Shown here: positions 35,217 through 43,323 of the stretch, piece by piece
Numbering within the stretch: position 1 is the stretch's first letter
Layout: every line of letters begins with the position of its first letter
Source of the DNA: Acidobacteriota bacterium
GTDB lineage: Bacteria; Acidobacteriota; Vicinamibacteria; Vicinamibacterales; UBA8438
DNA length: 48,597 nt
Reading direction: 5' to 3'
NCBI GenBank assembly: GCA_011523845.1
Contig: WTFV01000186.1
Location: forward strand, 1-48,597
Position numbers and translations under genes: made by a program
The notes under the pieces: generated by a model
The model's input: only the letters and a program-made list of their open reading frames with translations
Database searches by the model: none
Told to the model about the DNA's origin: nothing

Positions 35217-36129
35217 GCACCGTCACCAGAGCGCGCCTGTAGTCCTCCGCGGAGCCCCCGGAGACAGCGGCCGGATCGCCAATCCACACATCGGTCACCA
35301 GGCGGCCGCCCAACCGGATCGGCCCGACGAGGCGGCGCCGGATCGCACCCGCCAGGGCGGCCTCGCTCCAGCCGGCGTTCGGCCCCGGCACGACGGCGTG
35401 CTGTCGCCAGCCCCAGCGCAGCGCCTCGCGGCCGGATGCGCCCGCCACCGGCACCGCGGCGGCGGCGATGAGCAGCCAGGTCATCCGTGCCGGAACCAGG
35501 TTCAGCACGTCGTCCAGACGCGCGCCGCACCAGCCGAAGTGCCGGTACCGCTCGGTCCTGTAACCGACCATCGAATCCATCGTGCTGACGATCTTGAACA
35601 GGACCATCCCGGGGATGCCGCCCAGCGCGTACCAGAAGACCGGCGAGACCACCCCGTCGACCAGGCTCTCGCCGAGGCTCTCGATGGCGCTCCGCCGGCA
35701 GGCGGGACCATCCATCGTCTCCGTGTCGCGGCCCACGAGACGCCCGGCCGCCGCCCGCGCCGCAGGAAGATCCCCGGCCGTGACGGCCGCGTCCACGGCC
35801 CCGGCGTGCGCCAGCAGGTCACCGAGAGCGATGAGGCTGTAGAGCAGGAAGAGATGCACCGCGCCGGCCGCCGCGGGGTGCAGTTGCGCCGCGCCGGCCA
35901 CGAGCGCCGCGACGCCGCCGACCCAGACCAGCGCCAGCATGACGAAGAGAGCGCAGCCGCCGAGGCGACCGTCTGCGCCGGCGGCGCGCAGGCGCGTTTC
36001 CAGCCGGGTCAGCAAGCCGCCGATCAGCCGAATCGGGTGCCAGCGATAGACCGGGTCACCGATGGCGAGGTCCAGGATCACGGCCGCCACCAGCAGGTCG
36101 GCGCGGGGAGCCAGCCAGTTCAGATCCAC
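35158..36129 (-). CDS. cbiB: Adenosylcobinamide-phosphate synthase CbiB/CobD
   Basis: 323-aa inner-membrane enzyme that joins aminopropanol (phosphate) to adenosylcobyric acid. Family landmarks: LDLAIGDPVYRWHPIRLIGG near the N-terminus, CRRSAIESLGESLVDGVVSP and FWYALGGIPGMVLFKIVSTM in the middle, then NLVPARMTWLLIA and PNAGWSEAALAGAIRRRL towards the end. Four to five hydrophobic spans are visible. The start is GTG 36129. Next to CbiZ it would rebuild the nucleotide-loop attachment after that enzyme removes the old one, i.e. corrinoid remodelling. Confidence 0.92.
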   Translation of the reverse strand: MDLNWLAPRADLLVAAVILDLAIGDPVYRWHPIRLIGGLLTRLETRLRAAGADGRLGGCALFVMLALVWVGGVAALVAGAAQLHPAAAGAVHLFLLYSLIALGDLLAHAGAVDAAVTAGDLPAARAAAGRLVGRDTETMDGPACRRSAIESLGESLVDGVVSPVFWYALGGIPGMVLFKIVSTMDSMVGYRTERYRHFGWCGARLDDVLNLVPARMTWLLIAAAAVPVAGASGREALRWGWRQHAVVPGPNAGWSEAALAGAIRRRLVGPIRLGGRLVTDVWIGDPAAVSGGSAEDYRRALVTVLLAAFLAAAVAAFLIAWAG

Positions 36130-36302
36130 TGCGCCCGCCCGACGATGACCGGACGATTGCGCGCCGTCATTGCTACTGGAAGCTCACCCCGGTTCCATCC
36201 ATGCGCGGGTCCCGCCCTGCCGGGTGGAAACTCAGACCGGCGGCATCTGCCCGCCGAACGCCGAACCTGTATGGCGCATCGAAGCGCGGAGCGTCGAACT
36301 GC

Positions 36303-37451
36303 TCACGCCCACTTCGCCTGCCACCCGGCCGCCACCGCGCGCAGGACCAGATCGATCGGCTCATGGGATGCCTCCACGAGCTCGCTCCGAAAGGCCGGCC
36401 ACGCGTCCGGGCGGCCCGCGAGAGCGCACGCCACGCACGCGGCCTGACAACGCAGCGCCTCCTGCGCCAGTCCCTCCGGAATCGTGCCGCATGCAGCACG
36501 GTCCAGGACCGCGGCCAGCGCGTAGGCCGCCGCGCCGACGCCCGGCTCGAAAAAGACCGCCCTCCGGTTCTTGTCGAGCAGTTCGTAGCGTGACGGCGGC
36601 AGCAGCTCCGCGAGGCGTTCCATCGCGCGCTCCTCGGTCAGGCCGAAGCGGCCCAGGGCATGGAACAGGCCGCGCGTATACGACGCTTCCAGGCCGTTCT
36701 GCCAGCGCAGGGCCTCGACGACCGATTCCTTCACCGCGACGGCGATGATCTCGCCGAGCTTGACGTGAGGGCTGGTCGACTCCCTCGGGCGGCGGCCAGG
36801 ATCGAGCGGCGCGGCCAGACAGAACTGATCCGTGCCCGTGCCCGTGGCGATGGTCGGGGAATAACGGCTGGGCACGGCCAGATCGGCCAGCGCGGCCGAC
36901 TTGGCCTCGGTCATCGTCACGACTGTGCGGGCCTGCGCGGCCGGCGTGACGGGGCAGTCGAGCAGCAGGATCGTGTTGATGGTGCCCGGGGGCGGCGCCA
37001 CCCGGCGCCAACCGTCGTCGGTCTCGCTCCAGGAAGCCGGATCGCCCGCCCGCGCGGCGTTGCCCGCAACGCCGGCCGTCGTGAAGGCATCCACCCGCAG
37101 GTCGTCGAATCTCGCGGTGCGGTGGGCGGCGTACGCCATGTTGGCGGCCGTGCCCAGGACCGCGGTCCGGTCGGGGTCCAGGCCGAGCTCTCCGCACACC
37201 CGGTGGTGGTAGGCGACCTGCCCGCCGGCGGCGATCAGCTCGTGGCGCTCACGGTCGCCGGTTGCCTCACAGCTCTGGTGGTTCACCAGGAAACGCAGAT
37301 CGTCGCGTTGTCCGCCGACGTGCGCCGAGTTGCTCAGCACACGGTGCGGCGCCAGCAGCTCGACGACCAGGTAGCGCCCGGCGCGGTGCGCGGCAAAGCG
37401 CCGCTCCCGGCACAGCAGCTCGGCCGACGCGGGCGGAAAGGTCGAGGTCAT
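36303..37451 (-). CDS. cbiZ: Adenosylcobinamide amidohydrolase CbiZ
   Basis: 382-aa salvage enzyme that cleaves the amide of adenosylcobinamide or pseudocobalamin to give adenosylcobyric acid. Motifs: LGTAANMAYAAHRTARFDDL, DAFTTAGVAGNAARAGDP, PPGTINTILLLDCPVTPAA, VVTMTEAKSAALADL and ATGTGTDQFCLAAP, all typical of CbiZ. After about residue 265 there is a further helical domain (YTRGLFHALGRFGLTEERAM onward) that many CbiZ proteins lack or have in other forms. ATG 37451 (MTSTFPPASAEL) fits; an upstream in-frame start at 37472 is possible. Its 5' end is duplicated upstream. Confidence 0.9.
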   Translation of the reverse strand: MTSTFPPASAELLCRERRFAAHRAGRYLVVELLAPHRVLSNSAHVGGQRDDLRFLVNHQSCEATGDRERHELIAAGGQVAYHHRVCGELGLDPDRTAVLGTAANMAYAAHRTARFDDLRVDAFTTAGVAGNAARAGDPASWSETDDGWRRVAPPPGTINTILLLDCPVTPAAQARTVVTMTEAKSAALADLAVPSRYSPTIATGTGTDQFCLAAPLDPGRRPRESTSPHVKLGEIIAVAVKESVVEALRWQNGLEASYTRGLFHALGRFGLTEERAMERLAELLPPSRYELLDKNRRAVFFEPGVGAAAYALAAVLDRAACGTIPEGLAQEALRCQAACVACALAGRPDAWPAFRSELVEASHEPIDLVLRAVAAGWQAKWA

Positions 37452-37510
37452 CGACGCCCTCGGCACAGCCACTCGGCCGACGCGGGCGGAAAGGCCCGGG
37501 TCATCGACGC
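37408..37510. repeat. 50-bp tandem duplication at the coxS/cbiZ junction
   Basis: 37408-37457 and 37461-37510 are near-identical 50-nt copies (about 90% by eye, period 53). Copy 1 carries the cbiZ start and first 15 codons. Copy 2 encodes an equivalent [14 protein letters not shown] and overlaps the coxS stop codon. The cbiZ 5' end has therefore been duplicated against the end of coxS. Confidence 0.82.
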
Positions 37511-37995
37511 GGCGACGCGGCGTCGTCCGATCGCGCCATCCGCCCGGCCGCGTGCTGAATCGCGTTGACGATGTGCTGATAGCCGGTACAGCGGCAGAGG
37601 TTGCCGTCGAGGCCGTCGCGGATTTCCTGCTCCGTCGGAGCCGGGTTGTCCTCCAGCAGGTTGACGGCCGACAGGATCATGCCGGGCGTGCAGTAGCCGC
37701 ACTGCAGGCCGTGCTCCTCCCAGAAGCCCTCCTGCAACGGATGCAGGCGGTCGCCGTCGGCCAGCCCCTCGATGGTCGTCACTTCCGCGCCGTCGGCCTG
37801 GACGGCGAAGATCGTGCACGACTTCGCGCTCCGCCCGTCCACCAGCACCGTGCAGGCGCCGCACTGGCTCGTGTCGCAGCCGACGTGCGCGCCGGTCAGG
37901 TCGAGATGCTCGCGCAGGAAATGGACGAGCAGCAGGCGCGGCTCCACGTCGGCGGTGCGCCGCTTGCCGTTGACGGTGATCGAGATTCGGGCCAT
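37501..37995 (-). CDS. [2Fe-2S] small subunit of a molybdenum hydroxylase (CoxS/XdhC-like)
   Basis: 164 aa. The N-terminal ferredoxin-like domain has C-x4-C-x2-C in [18 protein letters not shown] with its fourth Cys in SAKSCTIFA. The C-terminal helical domain carries the second cluster: [12 protein letters not shown] and [13 protein letters not shown]. It transfers electrons from the molybdenum site to FAD. The matching large and FAD subunits are about 11 kb away on the same strand (22912-26147), with the B12 block between. The last codons overlap duplicated cbiZ sequence, so the C-terminus (SDDAASPRR) may be altered. Confidence 0.92.
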   Translation of the reverse strand: MARISITVNGKRRTADVEPRLLLVHFLREHLDLTGAHVGCDTSQCGACTVLVDGRSAKSCTIFAVQADGAEVTTIEGLADGDRLHPLQEGFWEEHGLQCGYCTPGMILSAVNLLEDNPAPTEQEIRDGLDGNLCRCTGYQHIVNAIQHAAGRMARSDDAASPRR

Positions 37996-38064
37996 CGGTT
38001 CCCTCTCTGAGCAGCCGATAGCCTACCGGTGTCGGACCGCGCGGGACAAGTCCGTACCATGGAC

Positions 38065-38085
38065 TGTTATCGTTGCCTGATAACA
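38065..38085. promoter_or_regulatory. Inverted repeat in the promoter of the TumE/HigA-fusion operon
   Basis: TGTTATC-N7-GATAACA is a perfect 7-bp inverted repeat, 7 nt before the probable toxin start at 38093. The AT-rich right side (GATAACATATCAT) also supplies a -10-like sequence. It is a good candidate operator for the HTH antitoxin encoded downstream. Confidence 0.5.
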
Positions 38086-38092
38086 TATCATC

Positions 38093-38466
38093 GTGTCCGG
38101 ATCGTCGCATGACCCGTGCCTGGACATGCTGCTGGACCTGGATGGTCAAGTGCTGGTGGTAGACGCGAAAGGGACCATTCGGTGCGCTTCGATGTCAAGC
38201 GTGTGCTGCCGACGCCCGAGAGACCGCATGGACTCGACTACTCGCTGACGCTTCATGGTCCTGATGGGCAGCGCCTCGTCGGCTTCGACAACGCGCATGC
38301 CGTCCCGCCCACGACCGGTCCGAGCGGTCGCCGCAGGCGACGGCACGATCACCGCCATCGTCAAGACACGGTACGACCCTACGTCTACGAGGATGCGGCC
38401 AAGTTGCTCGCGGACTTCTGGCACGAGGTCGACGCCGTCTTGACGGAACGAGGAGTCAAGACGTGA
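38093..38466 (+). pseudogene. TumE-like (DUF6516) toxin with an apparent frameshift
   Basis: From GTG 38093 the frame reads DMLLDLDGQVLVVDAKGT, then loses family similarity near 38171-38180 and stops at about 38250. From 38176 a second frame continues HSVRFDVKRVLPTPERPHG, LDYSLTLHGPDGQRLVGFDN, and PYVYEDAAKLLADFWHEVDA to the stop at 38466. Together they make a normal-length DUF6516/TumE protein, a toxin family paired with HTH antitoxins. The shift corresponds to loss of one base. The stop overlaps the antitoxin start as GTGA. It is either a decayed toxin or a sequencing/assembly error. Confidence 0.72.
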
Positions 38467-39221
38467 AGTCGCTGAAGGTCGGCATCGCCAGCTACGCGGC
38501 CATGAAGGCCCGGACGATGGCCATCGCCCGAGGAGAGCTGAAACCGCGACCCGGCGAACCCAAGGTGTGGTTCACGTCCATCGAGAGCTTTGCCAGAGTG
38601 CTTTCCGACCGCAATCGCGCTCTTCTGAACCTGATCGTCGAAGAAGAACCGGAATCCTTGACCGCACTGGCCAGAATATCGGGCCGCGCCAAGTCGAACC
38701 TTTCCAGGACTCTTCATACCTTGGAACGATACGGCCTGGTGTATCTCAAGAAGGGTCGACGGGGCCGAATCGTGCCTCGCGTTCCGTATTCGCGCATCGT
38801 GTTGGAGACGCCTATCACCACGGGACGCCGCGAATCCGTGCACTTCCGTGAACCAGACGCAACGGGCGAGCCGGCACCACCACTGGGCCGAGTCGCCGAT
38901 GTCCGCGAGTCATACAGCGCCGACCATGCTGAAACCTTGCCGAACCCCCATCCAGGAAAGATCCTGCTGGAAGATTTCCTGGAGCCGATGCGGATCAGCC
39001 AGTCCGAGTTGGCACGGGCCATCAGCGTACCCTCATGGCGCATCAACGAGTTGGTGCTGGGCAAGCGCGCCGTGACCGCAGGGACGGATCTGCTGCTGAC
39101 CAGGTACTTCGGCCTCTCTGAAGGCCTGTTTCTTCGGCTGCAGGCGGCCTACGACCTGGAAAGCGCCAGAGTCTCCATGAAGGACAGGTTGACCGCGATC
39201 AGACCTCGTGATAGGGCCTGA
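38463..39221 (+). CDS. Fused antitoxin: winged-helix domain plus HigA-like XRE domain
   Basis: 252 aa. Residues 1-125 form an HVO_A0114-type winged-helix DNA-binding protein (SIESFARVLSDRNRALLNLI, ESLTALARISGRAKSNLSRT, LERYGLVYLKKGRRGRIVP), the usual partner of DUF6516 toxins. After a linker (about 126-155) comes a complete HigA-type antitoxin: NPHPGKILLEDFLEPMRISQ, SELARAISVPSWRINELVLG, TDLLLTRYFGLSEGLFLRLQ. The GTG start overlaps the toxin stop. No HigB gene is nearby. The fusion is directly in frame, with no stop or shift between the two parts, so one polypeptide carries two antitoxin DNA-binding domains. Confidence 0.85.
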   Translation: MKSLKVGIASYAAMKARTMAIARGELKPRPGEPKVWFTSIESFARVLSDRNRALLNLIVEEEPESLTALARISGRAKSNLSRTLHTLERYGLVYLKKGRRGRIVPRVPYSRIVLETPITTGRRESVHFREPDATGEPAPPLGRVADVRESYSADHAETLPNPHPGKILLEDFLEPMRISQSELARAISVPSWRINELVLGKRAVTAGTDLLLTRYFGLSEGLFLRLQAAYDLESARVSMKDRLTAIRPRDRA

Positions 39222-39271
39222 CGAGGTCCTCTACCCCGGCGTCCTCGCCATTCGCTTGTAGCCGCCAAAAG

Positions 39272-39298
39272 AAAAAGGCCCGGCATTGCTGCCGGGCC
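39272..39298 (-). terminator. Rho-independent terminator for the DUF1592-DUF1552 operon
   Basis: On the minus strand GGCCCGGC (39298-39291), a 6-nt loop and GCCGGGCC (39284-39277) form an 8-bp GC stem followed directly by TTTTT (39276-39272) and more T-rich sequence. It lies 36 nt after the DUF1552 stop codon. Confidence 0.9.
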
Positions 39299-39333
39299 CT
39301 CCGAAGTTCCGCCGCGGTCGACGGTCGGCTCCG

Positions 39334-40671
39334 CTAGCTGATCGCCAGCAGATCCAGCGGGCCGGTGCTGTCGGCGATCCGGTCGACCGGCACGCCCATC
39401 TTGTCGAGGATGGTCAGGTGCAGGTTGGTCGCCGGCGTCCTCTCCTTGTAGACGAGGTGGCGCCCGCCCGGCTTGAGCTGGCCCGAGCCGCCGCCCACGA
39501 GCACCAGCGGCAGCCCCTTGTTGTCGTGCAGGTTGCTGTCCGACATGCCCGCGCCGTAGAGCAGCATCATGTGGTCGAGCAGGTTGCCGTCGCCGTCCGG
39601 CGTCGCGCGCGCCTTCTCGAGGAAGGACCCGAAGAGCGAGATGTGGAACTCGTTGATCTTCGCGATCTTCTCGTAGAGGGTCGGGTCGTCGCGGTGATGG
39701 GACGTCGGGTGGTGCGAGTCGGGCACCCCGATCTCCGGATACGTCCGGCCGCTGATCTCGCGCGCCATCATGTAGGTGCTGACGCGGGTCAGGTCGGTCT
39801 GGTAGGCCAGGAGCATCAGGTCGAACATCAGCCTGGCGTGCTCCTCGTAGGTCGCCGGGATGCCCGCCGGCTGGTCGACCTCGGGCAGCTCGCGGTCGCT
39901 CTGCTCCTCCGCCTTCTGGATGCGCCGCTCGATGTCGCGCACCGCCTCCAGGTACTCGGTGACGCGCACGCGGTCGTTCGGACCGAGCCCGCGCTGCAGC
40001 GCGTCGATCTTCTCGGTCACCGAGTCGAGGATGCTCCGGTCCTTGCGGATGCGGGCCAGCCGCGCGGCCGAATCGGTCGAGCCGGCGTCGCCGAAGAGCC
40101 GCTCGAAGACCGCGCGCGGGTTGTTCTCGCCCGAGAGCGGCGTCGTGTCGCTGCGCCACGAGATGGTGTTCGTGTAGGTGCAACTGAAGCCCACGTCGCA
40201 CGACCCGGAGACGTCGCGGCTGTCGAGCGCGATCTCCAGGGAGGCGAGCTGCGTGTGCTGCTCGAAGCTCCGCGCGATGAGCTGATCGACGGACACCCCC
40301 GCCCGCAGGTTCGACTCGGTCCGCGCCGGGGTCACGCCGGTCAGGAACCGCGTGGCCGCGCTGGCGTGCACGCCCGCGTTGCTCGCCACGCCGGCCAGGC
40401 CGGTCAGGACGTGCATCTGGTCCTTGAAGGCCTCGATCGGCTTGAGGATGCGGGTGGTCTCGAAGCCCAGGCCCTCGGCCGCGGGCGTGAAGTGCTTCAT
40501 CGCCATGCCGTTGGGCACGTAGACGACACCGAAGCGCCGGACCGGATGGGCCGCCGTGTTGCGGATGGCGGCGAACGCGGGCGCCATGCTGTCGAGGAAC
40601 GGCAGCGCGAGCGACGCGCCGATGCCGCGCAGCACGGTGCGCCGGGGAATGGCCTTCTGGGTGACGATCAT
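39334..40671 (-). CDS. Exported DUF1552 protein
   Basis: 445 aa. The N-terminus has a twin-arginine-like signal (PRRTVLRGIGASLALPFLDS, MAPAFA). The body matches DUF1552: RRFGVVYVPNGMAMKHFTPA, LTGLAGVASNAGVHASAATR, LTGVTPARTESNLRAGVSVD, LLAYQTDLTRVSTYMMAREI and HHRDDPTLYEKIAKINEFHI. These proteins are encoded with DUF1592/DUF1587 proteins in Planctomycetota and Acidobacteriota. Their fold is sulfatase/alkaline-phosphatase-like (DUF1501 relatives) and their substrate is unknown. The start overlaps the DUF1592 stop as ATGA, so the two are one operon. Confidence 0.9.
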   Translation of the reverse strand: MIVTQKAIPRRTVLRGIGASLALPFLDSMAPAFAAIRNTAAHPVRRFGVVYVPNGMAMKHFTPAAEGLGFETTRILKPIEAFKDQMHVLTGLAGVASNAGVHASAATRFLTGVTPARTESNLRAGVSVDQLIARSFEQHTQLASLEIALDSRDVSGSCDVGFSCTYTNTISWRSDTTPLSGENNPRAVFERLFGDAGSTDSAARLARIRKDRSILDSVTEKIDALQRGLGPNDRVRVTEYLEAVRDIERRIQKAEEQSDRELPEVDQPAGIPATYEEHARLMFDLMLLAYQTDLTRVSTYMMAREISGRTYPEIGVPDSHHPTSHHRDDPTLYEKIAKINEFHISLFGSFLEKARATPDGDGNLLDHMMLLYGAGMSDSNLHDNKGLPLVLVGGGSGQLKPGGRHLVYKERTPATNLHLTILDKMGVPVDRIADSTGPLDLLAIS

Positions 40672-43148
40672 GAGTCTGACCTCCGCATCTGGAACGGGGT
40701 GCTGTTGACGATGCCGAGAATGATAGACGACCAGCGATAGTCCTCGCCAGCCGCCTTGCGCACGATCTTGCGCACGGTCGGGGCGTCGTAGTACTCCAGG
40801 CCGCGCCCGAGCGCGTACATCAGCAGCTTCTCGGTAACGGTGCCGACGATGTCCTCCGGACGATCCAGCAGCAGATCGCTGAGCCCGGCCCGGCCCTCGA
40901 AGCGCTCGCCGCCCGGCAGCACGCCGGAGGCGTCGACGGGCGTGCCGCCCTCGTTGACGTCGCGCCACCCGCCGATGGCGTCGTAGTTCTGCAGCGCGAA
41001 CCCGATCGGGTCCATCGGGGCGTGGCAGACCGAGCAGGCGGGGTTCTCGCGGTGCTGGGCCATCGCCTCGCGCATCGACACCGGCTCGCCGTCCTCGTTC
41101 CGCTCCTCGAGGGCGGGGATGTCCGGCGGCGGCTCCGGCGGCGGCGCCCCGAGCAGGTTCTCGAGCACCCACTTGCCGCGCAGTACCGGCGACGTGCGGT
41201 TCGGATACGAGGTGACGGTCATCACGCTGCCGTGGCCGAGCAGCCCGCCCCGCCGCGCGCCGTCGAGCTGCACCCGCCGGAAGCGGCTCCCGTAGATGTT
41301 CGGGATGCCGTAGTGCTCGGCGAGCCGCTGGTTGACGTAGGTGTAGTCGGCCGAGAGAAGCTCCAGCACGCTGGCGTCGGCCCGCAACTGGTTGCCGATG
41401 AACAGCTCCGTCTCGCGCGTGAACGCCTCGCGCAGGTTCTCGTCGAACTCGGGAAAGACGAGGGGGTCGGGGTAGACGCCGCCCATGTTGCGCAGGTAGA
41501 GCCACTGGCCGGCGAAGTTGTCCACCATCGCCTGCGAGCGCGGGTCCGCCATCATCCGCCGCACCTGCGCGTCGAGCACCGCCGGGTCGCTCAGCGTGCC
41601 GTTCTCGGCCGCCGCGAGCAGCTCGTCGTCCGGGATGCTGCTCCAGAGGAAGAACGACAGGCGCGACGCGAGCTCGATGTCGGAGACCGGGTAGGCGGCG
41701 TCGCCGGGGATGTCCACCGGGTCGCGCTCGACGCGATAGAGGAAGTCGGGATCGGCCAACAGCCGCTCGAGAGCGAATTGAATGCCCTTGTCGAAGCCTC
41801 CCTCGGCCCGGCCCCACTCGTAGAACTCGAGCAGCGTCGCCACGTCGCCCTCGTCCACCGGGCGGCGGTACGCGCGGCGGGCCAGGGCGCCCAGAATCTC
41901 CCCGGCGCAGGCGGCCGACTCGGCGGCGGTCGCCCCCGGATCCGGCCGGCAGGTGAAGATGCGGCGCCGGCTCGGCGTGTCGCCCGGTCCGTAGACGCGC
42001 AAGGGCCCGGTGATCTGCACGCTCGCCAGCGCCGGGTTGCCGTCGGGCATCTCGTTGATGGCCAGGGCGAAGCCGGTCTGCCGCGGCTGCAGCACGCCTT
42101 CCTCCTCCCACGTCTCGCGCGGGAAGGCGACGCCGACGGTATGCGGTCCCGCCGAGACCGACGTGGTCACCTCCAGCGGGTCGTCGGCGTGCAGCGTGTA
42201 GTCCTCCCAGTCGTCGGTGCCCCGGATGTTGCCGGCGAAGCTGATCGGGGAGGGCATGCCGGGCGCCTCGCCGCCGAACGTGAACCGCTCGATGCGCCGT
42301 CCGTCCAGCCGGAACTCGATCTCGTGCGCGTCGTCGATACCCCGGATATAGCCGACGTAGTTCGTCTGCAGCCGCACCTTGATGCGGTACTCGCCGTCGA
42401 CCGGGAAGTGGTGCCGGATCGCCGCGCCGCCGCGCGATCCGAACGGCAGGTCCTCGCTCTGCTGATCGTTCTGGATCAGGTTGAGGGGCACGTCGTAGGT
42501 CGCGATCTCGGCGCCCCCGGTCGGCGCCTCGCCGATCGCCAGACGGCCGATCTTCTTGGCGGCCGACACGTAGCGCTCGAACAGCGCGGGCGACAGCGAC
42601 AGCGAGGTGGCGATGTTGTCGAAACCGTTCCGGTCCGGCGCGTCGGCCGGAATCAGCGTGTCGACGTCGATCTCCAGGTCGAGCAGATCACGGATGACGT
42701 TGCGGTACTCGGCCTGGTTGAGGCGATGGAACGCCTGCGTCCGGCCGGGGTCGGGACGCGCTTCCGCGACGCGGTCGAGCTCGTCCTCGAGCCACAGCCG
42801 GAAGCCGTCGTAGGTCTCCTTGTCGGGACGCGGGCGGGGCTGCGGCGGCATCGCGGCGACGCGCAGCTTGCGGACCACCTTCTCCCACAGCTCGGGGTCC
42901 TCGGCCACGTTGTCGACGTCGGCCGAGTCGAGAGCCAGGCCGACGAGGCGCAACTGCTCGGCCATCATGCCGGCGCCGTTGCCGGCGACCACGCGCTCGT
43001 TGTGACAGGTGACGCAGTAGCGGTCGAGCAGCGCCCGCTGCGGGGACACGGCCGCGGGCTCCCCGTCCTGCGCGAACGCCGTCCCGACCGCCGCGCCCGG
43101 CAACGTCACGGCGACGGCGATACCCGCGGCGAACCAGCGTTTACGCAC
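40668..43148 (-). CDS. Exported cytochrome-type DUF1587/DUF1592/DUF1588/DUF1585 protein
   Basis: 826 aa with a signal peptide (RWFAAGIAVAVTLPGAAVGT). A haem-c motif YCVTCHNE (C45-C48-H49) lies in the N-terminal cytochrome-like part. The DUF1587 segment is HRLNQAEYRNVIRDLLDLEI, then DUF1592 (LASRLSFFLWSSIPDDELLA), DUF1588 (SYPNRTSPVLRGKWVLENLL, then CSVCHAPMDPIGFALQNYDA, a second C-x-x-C-H) and DUF1585 at the C-terminus. Probably periplasmic, perhaps an electron-transfer or polysaccharide-acting protein. Start is GTG 43148 after an AAGGGG; the open frame continues upstream through non-matching sequence. Confidence 0.9.
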   Translation of the reverse strand: MRKRWFAAGIAVAVTLPGAAVGTAFAQDGEPAAVSPQRALLDRYCVTCHNERVVAGNGAGMMAEQLRLVGLALDSADVDNVAEDPELWEKVVRKLRVAAMPPQPRPRPDKETYDGFRLWLEDELDRVAEARPDPGRTQAFHRLNQAEYRNVIRDLLDLEIDVDTLIPADAPDRNGFDNIATSLSLSPALFERYVSAAKKIGRLAIGEAPTGGAEIATYDVPLNLIQNDQQSEDLPFGSRGGAAIRHHFPVDGEYRIKVRLQTNYVGYIRGIDDAHEIEFRLDGRRIERFTFGGEAPGMPSPISFAGNIRGTDDWEDYTLHADDPLEVTTSVSAGPHTVGVAFPRETWEEEGVLQPRQTGFALAINEMPDGNPALASVQITGPLRVYGPGDTPSRRRIFTCRPDPGATAAESAACAGEILGALARRAYRRPVDEGDVATLLEFYEWGRAEGGFDKGIQFALERLLADPDFLYRVERDPVDIPGDAAYPVSDIELASRLSFFLWSSIPDDELLAAAENGTLSDPAVLDAQVRRMMADPRSQAMVDNFAGQWLYLRNMGGVYPDPLVFPEFDENLREAFTRETELFIGNQLRADASVLELLSADYTYVNQRLAEHYGIPNIYGSRFRRVQLDGARRGGLLGHGSVMTVTSYPNRTSPVLRGKWVLENLLGAPPPEPPPDIPALEERNEDGEPVSMREAMAQHRENPACSVCHAPMDPIGFALQNYDAIGGWRDVNEGGTPVDASGVLPGGERFEGRAGLSDLLLDRPEDIVGTVTEKLLMYALGRGLEYYDAPTVRKIVRKAAGEDYRWSSIILGIVNSTPFQMRRSDS

Positions 43149-43323
43149 CGATGGCCCCTTTCGGAAAGAGCGGTAGAGGTACCGAGACGCGGTAGTTTGA
43201 CCGCATCGGCGGCGCGTTGTCAATCGCCGGCGGGCTGCATTACCATGAACGGTCGGTCCGGCTCCGCGCGCGGCGGGAGCGGTGCGGATGCCCGCGGACC
43301 GGCCGGCCAGGAGGCAACCAGAA

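Noticed and set aside
36173..36302. Possible gene fragment before cbiB reading GRDPRMDGTGVSFQ, recalling gamma-glutamyltransferase C-termini
   Set aside because: Too short and only a loose resemblance; no upstream catalytic region.
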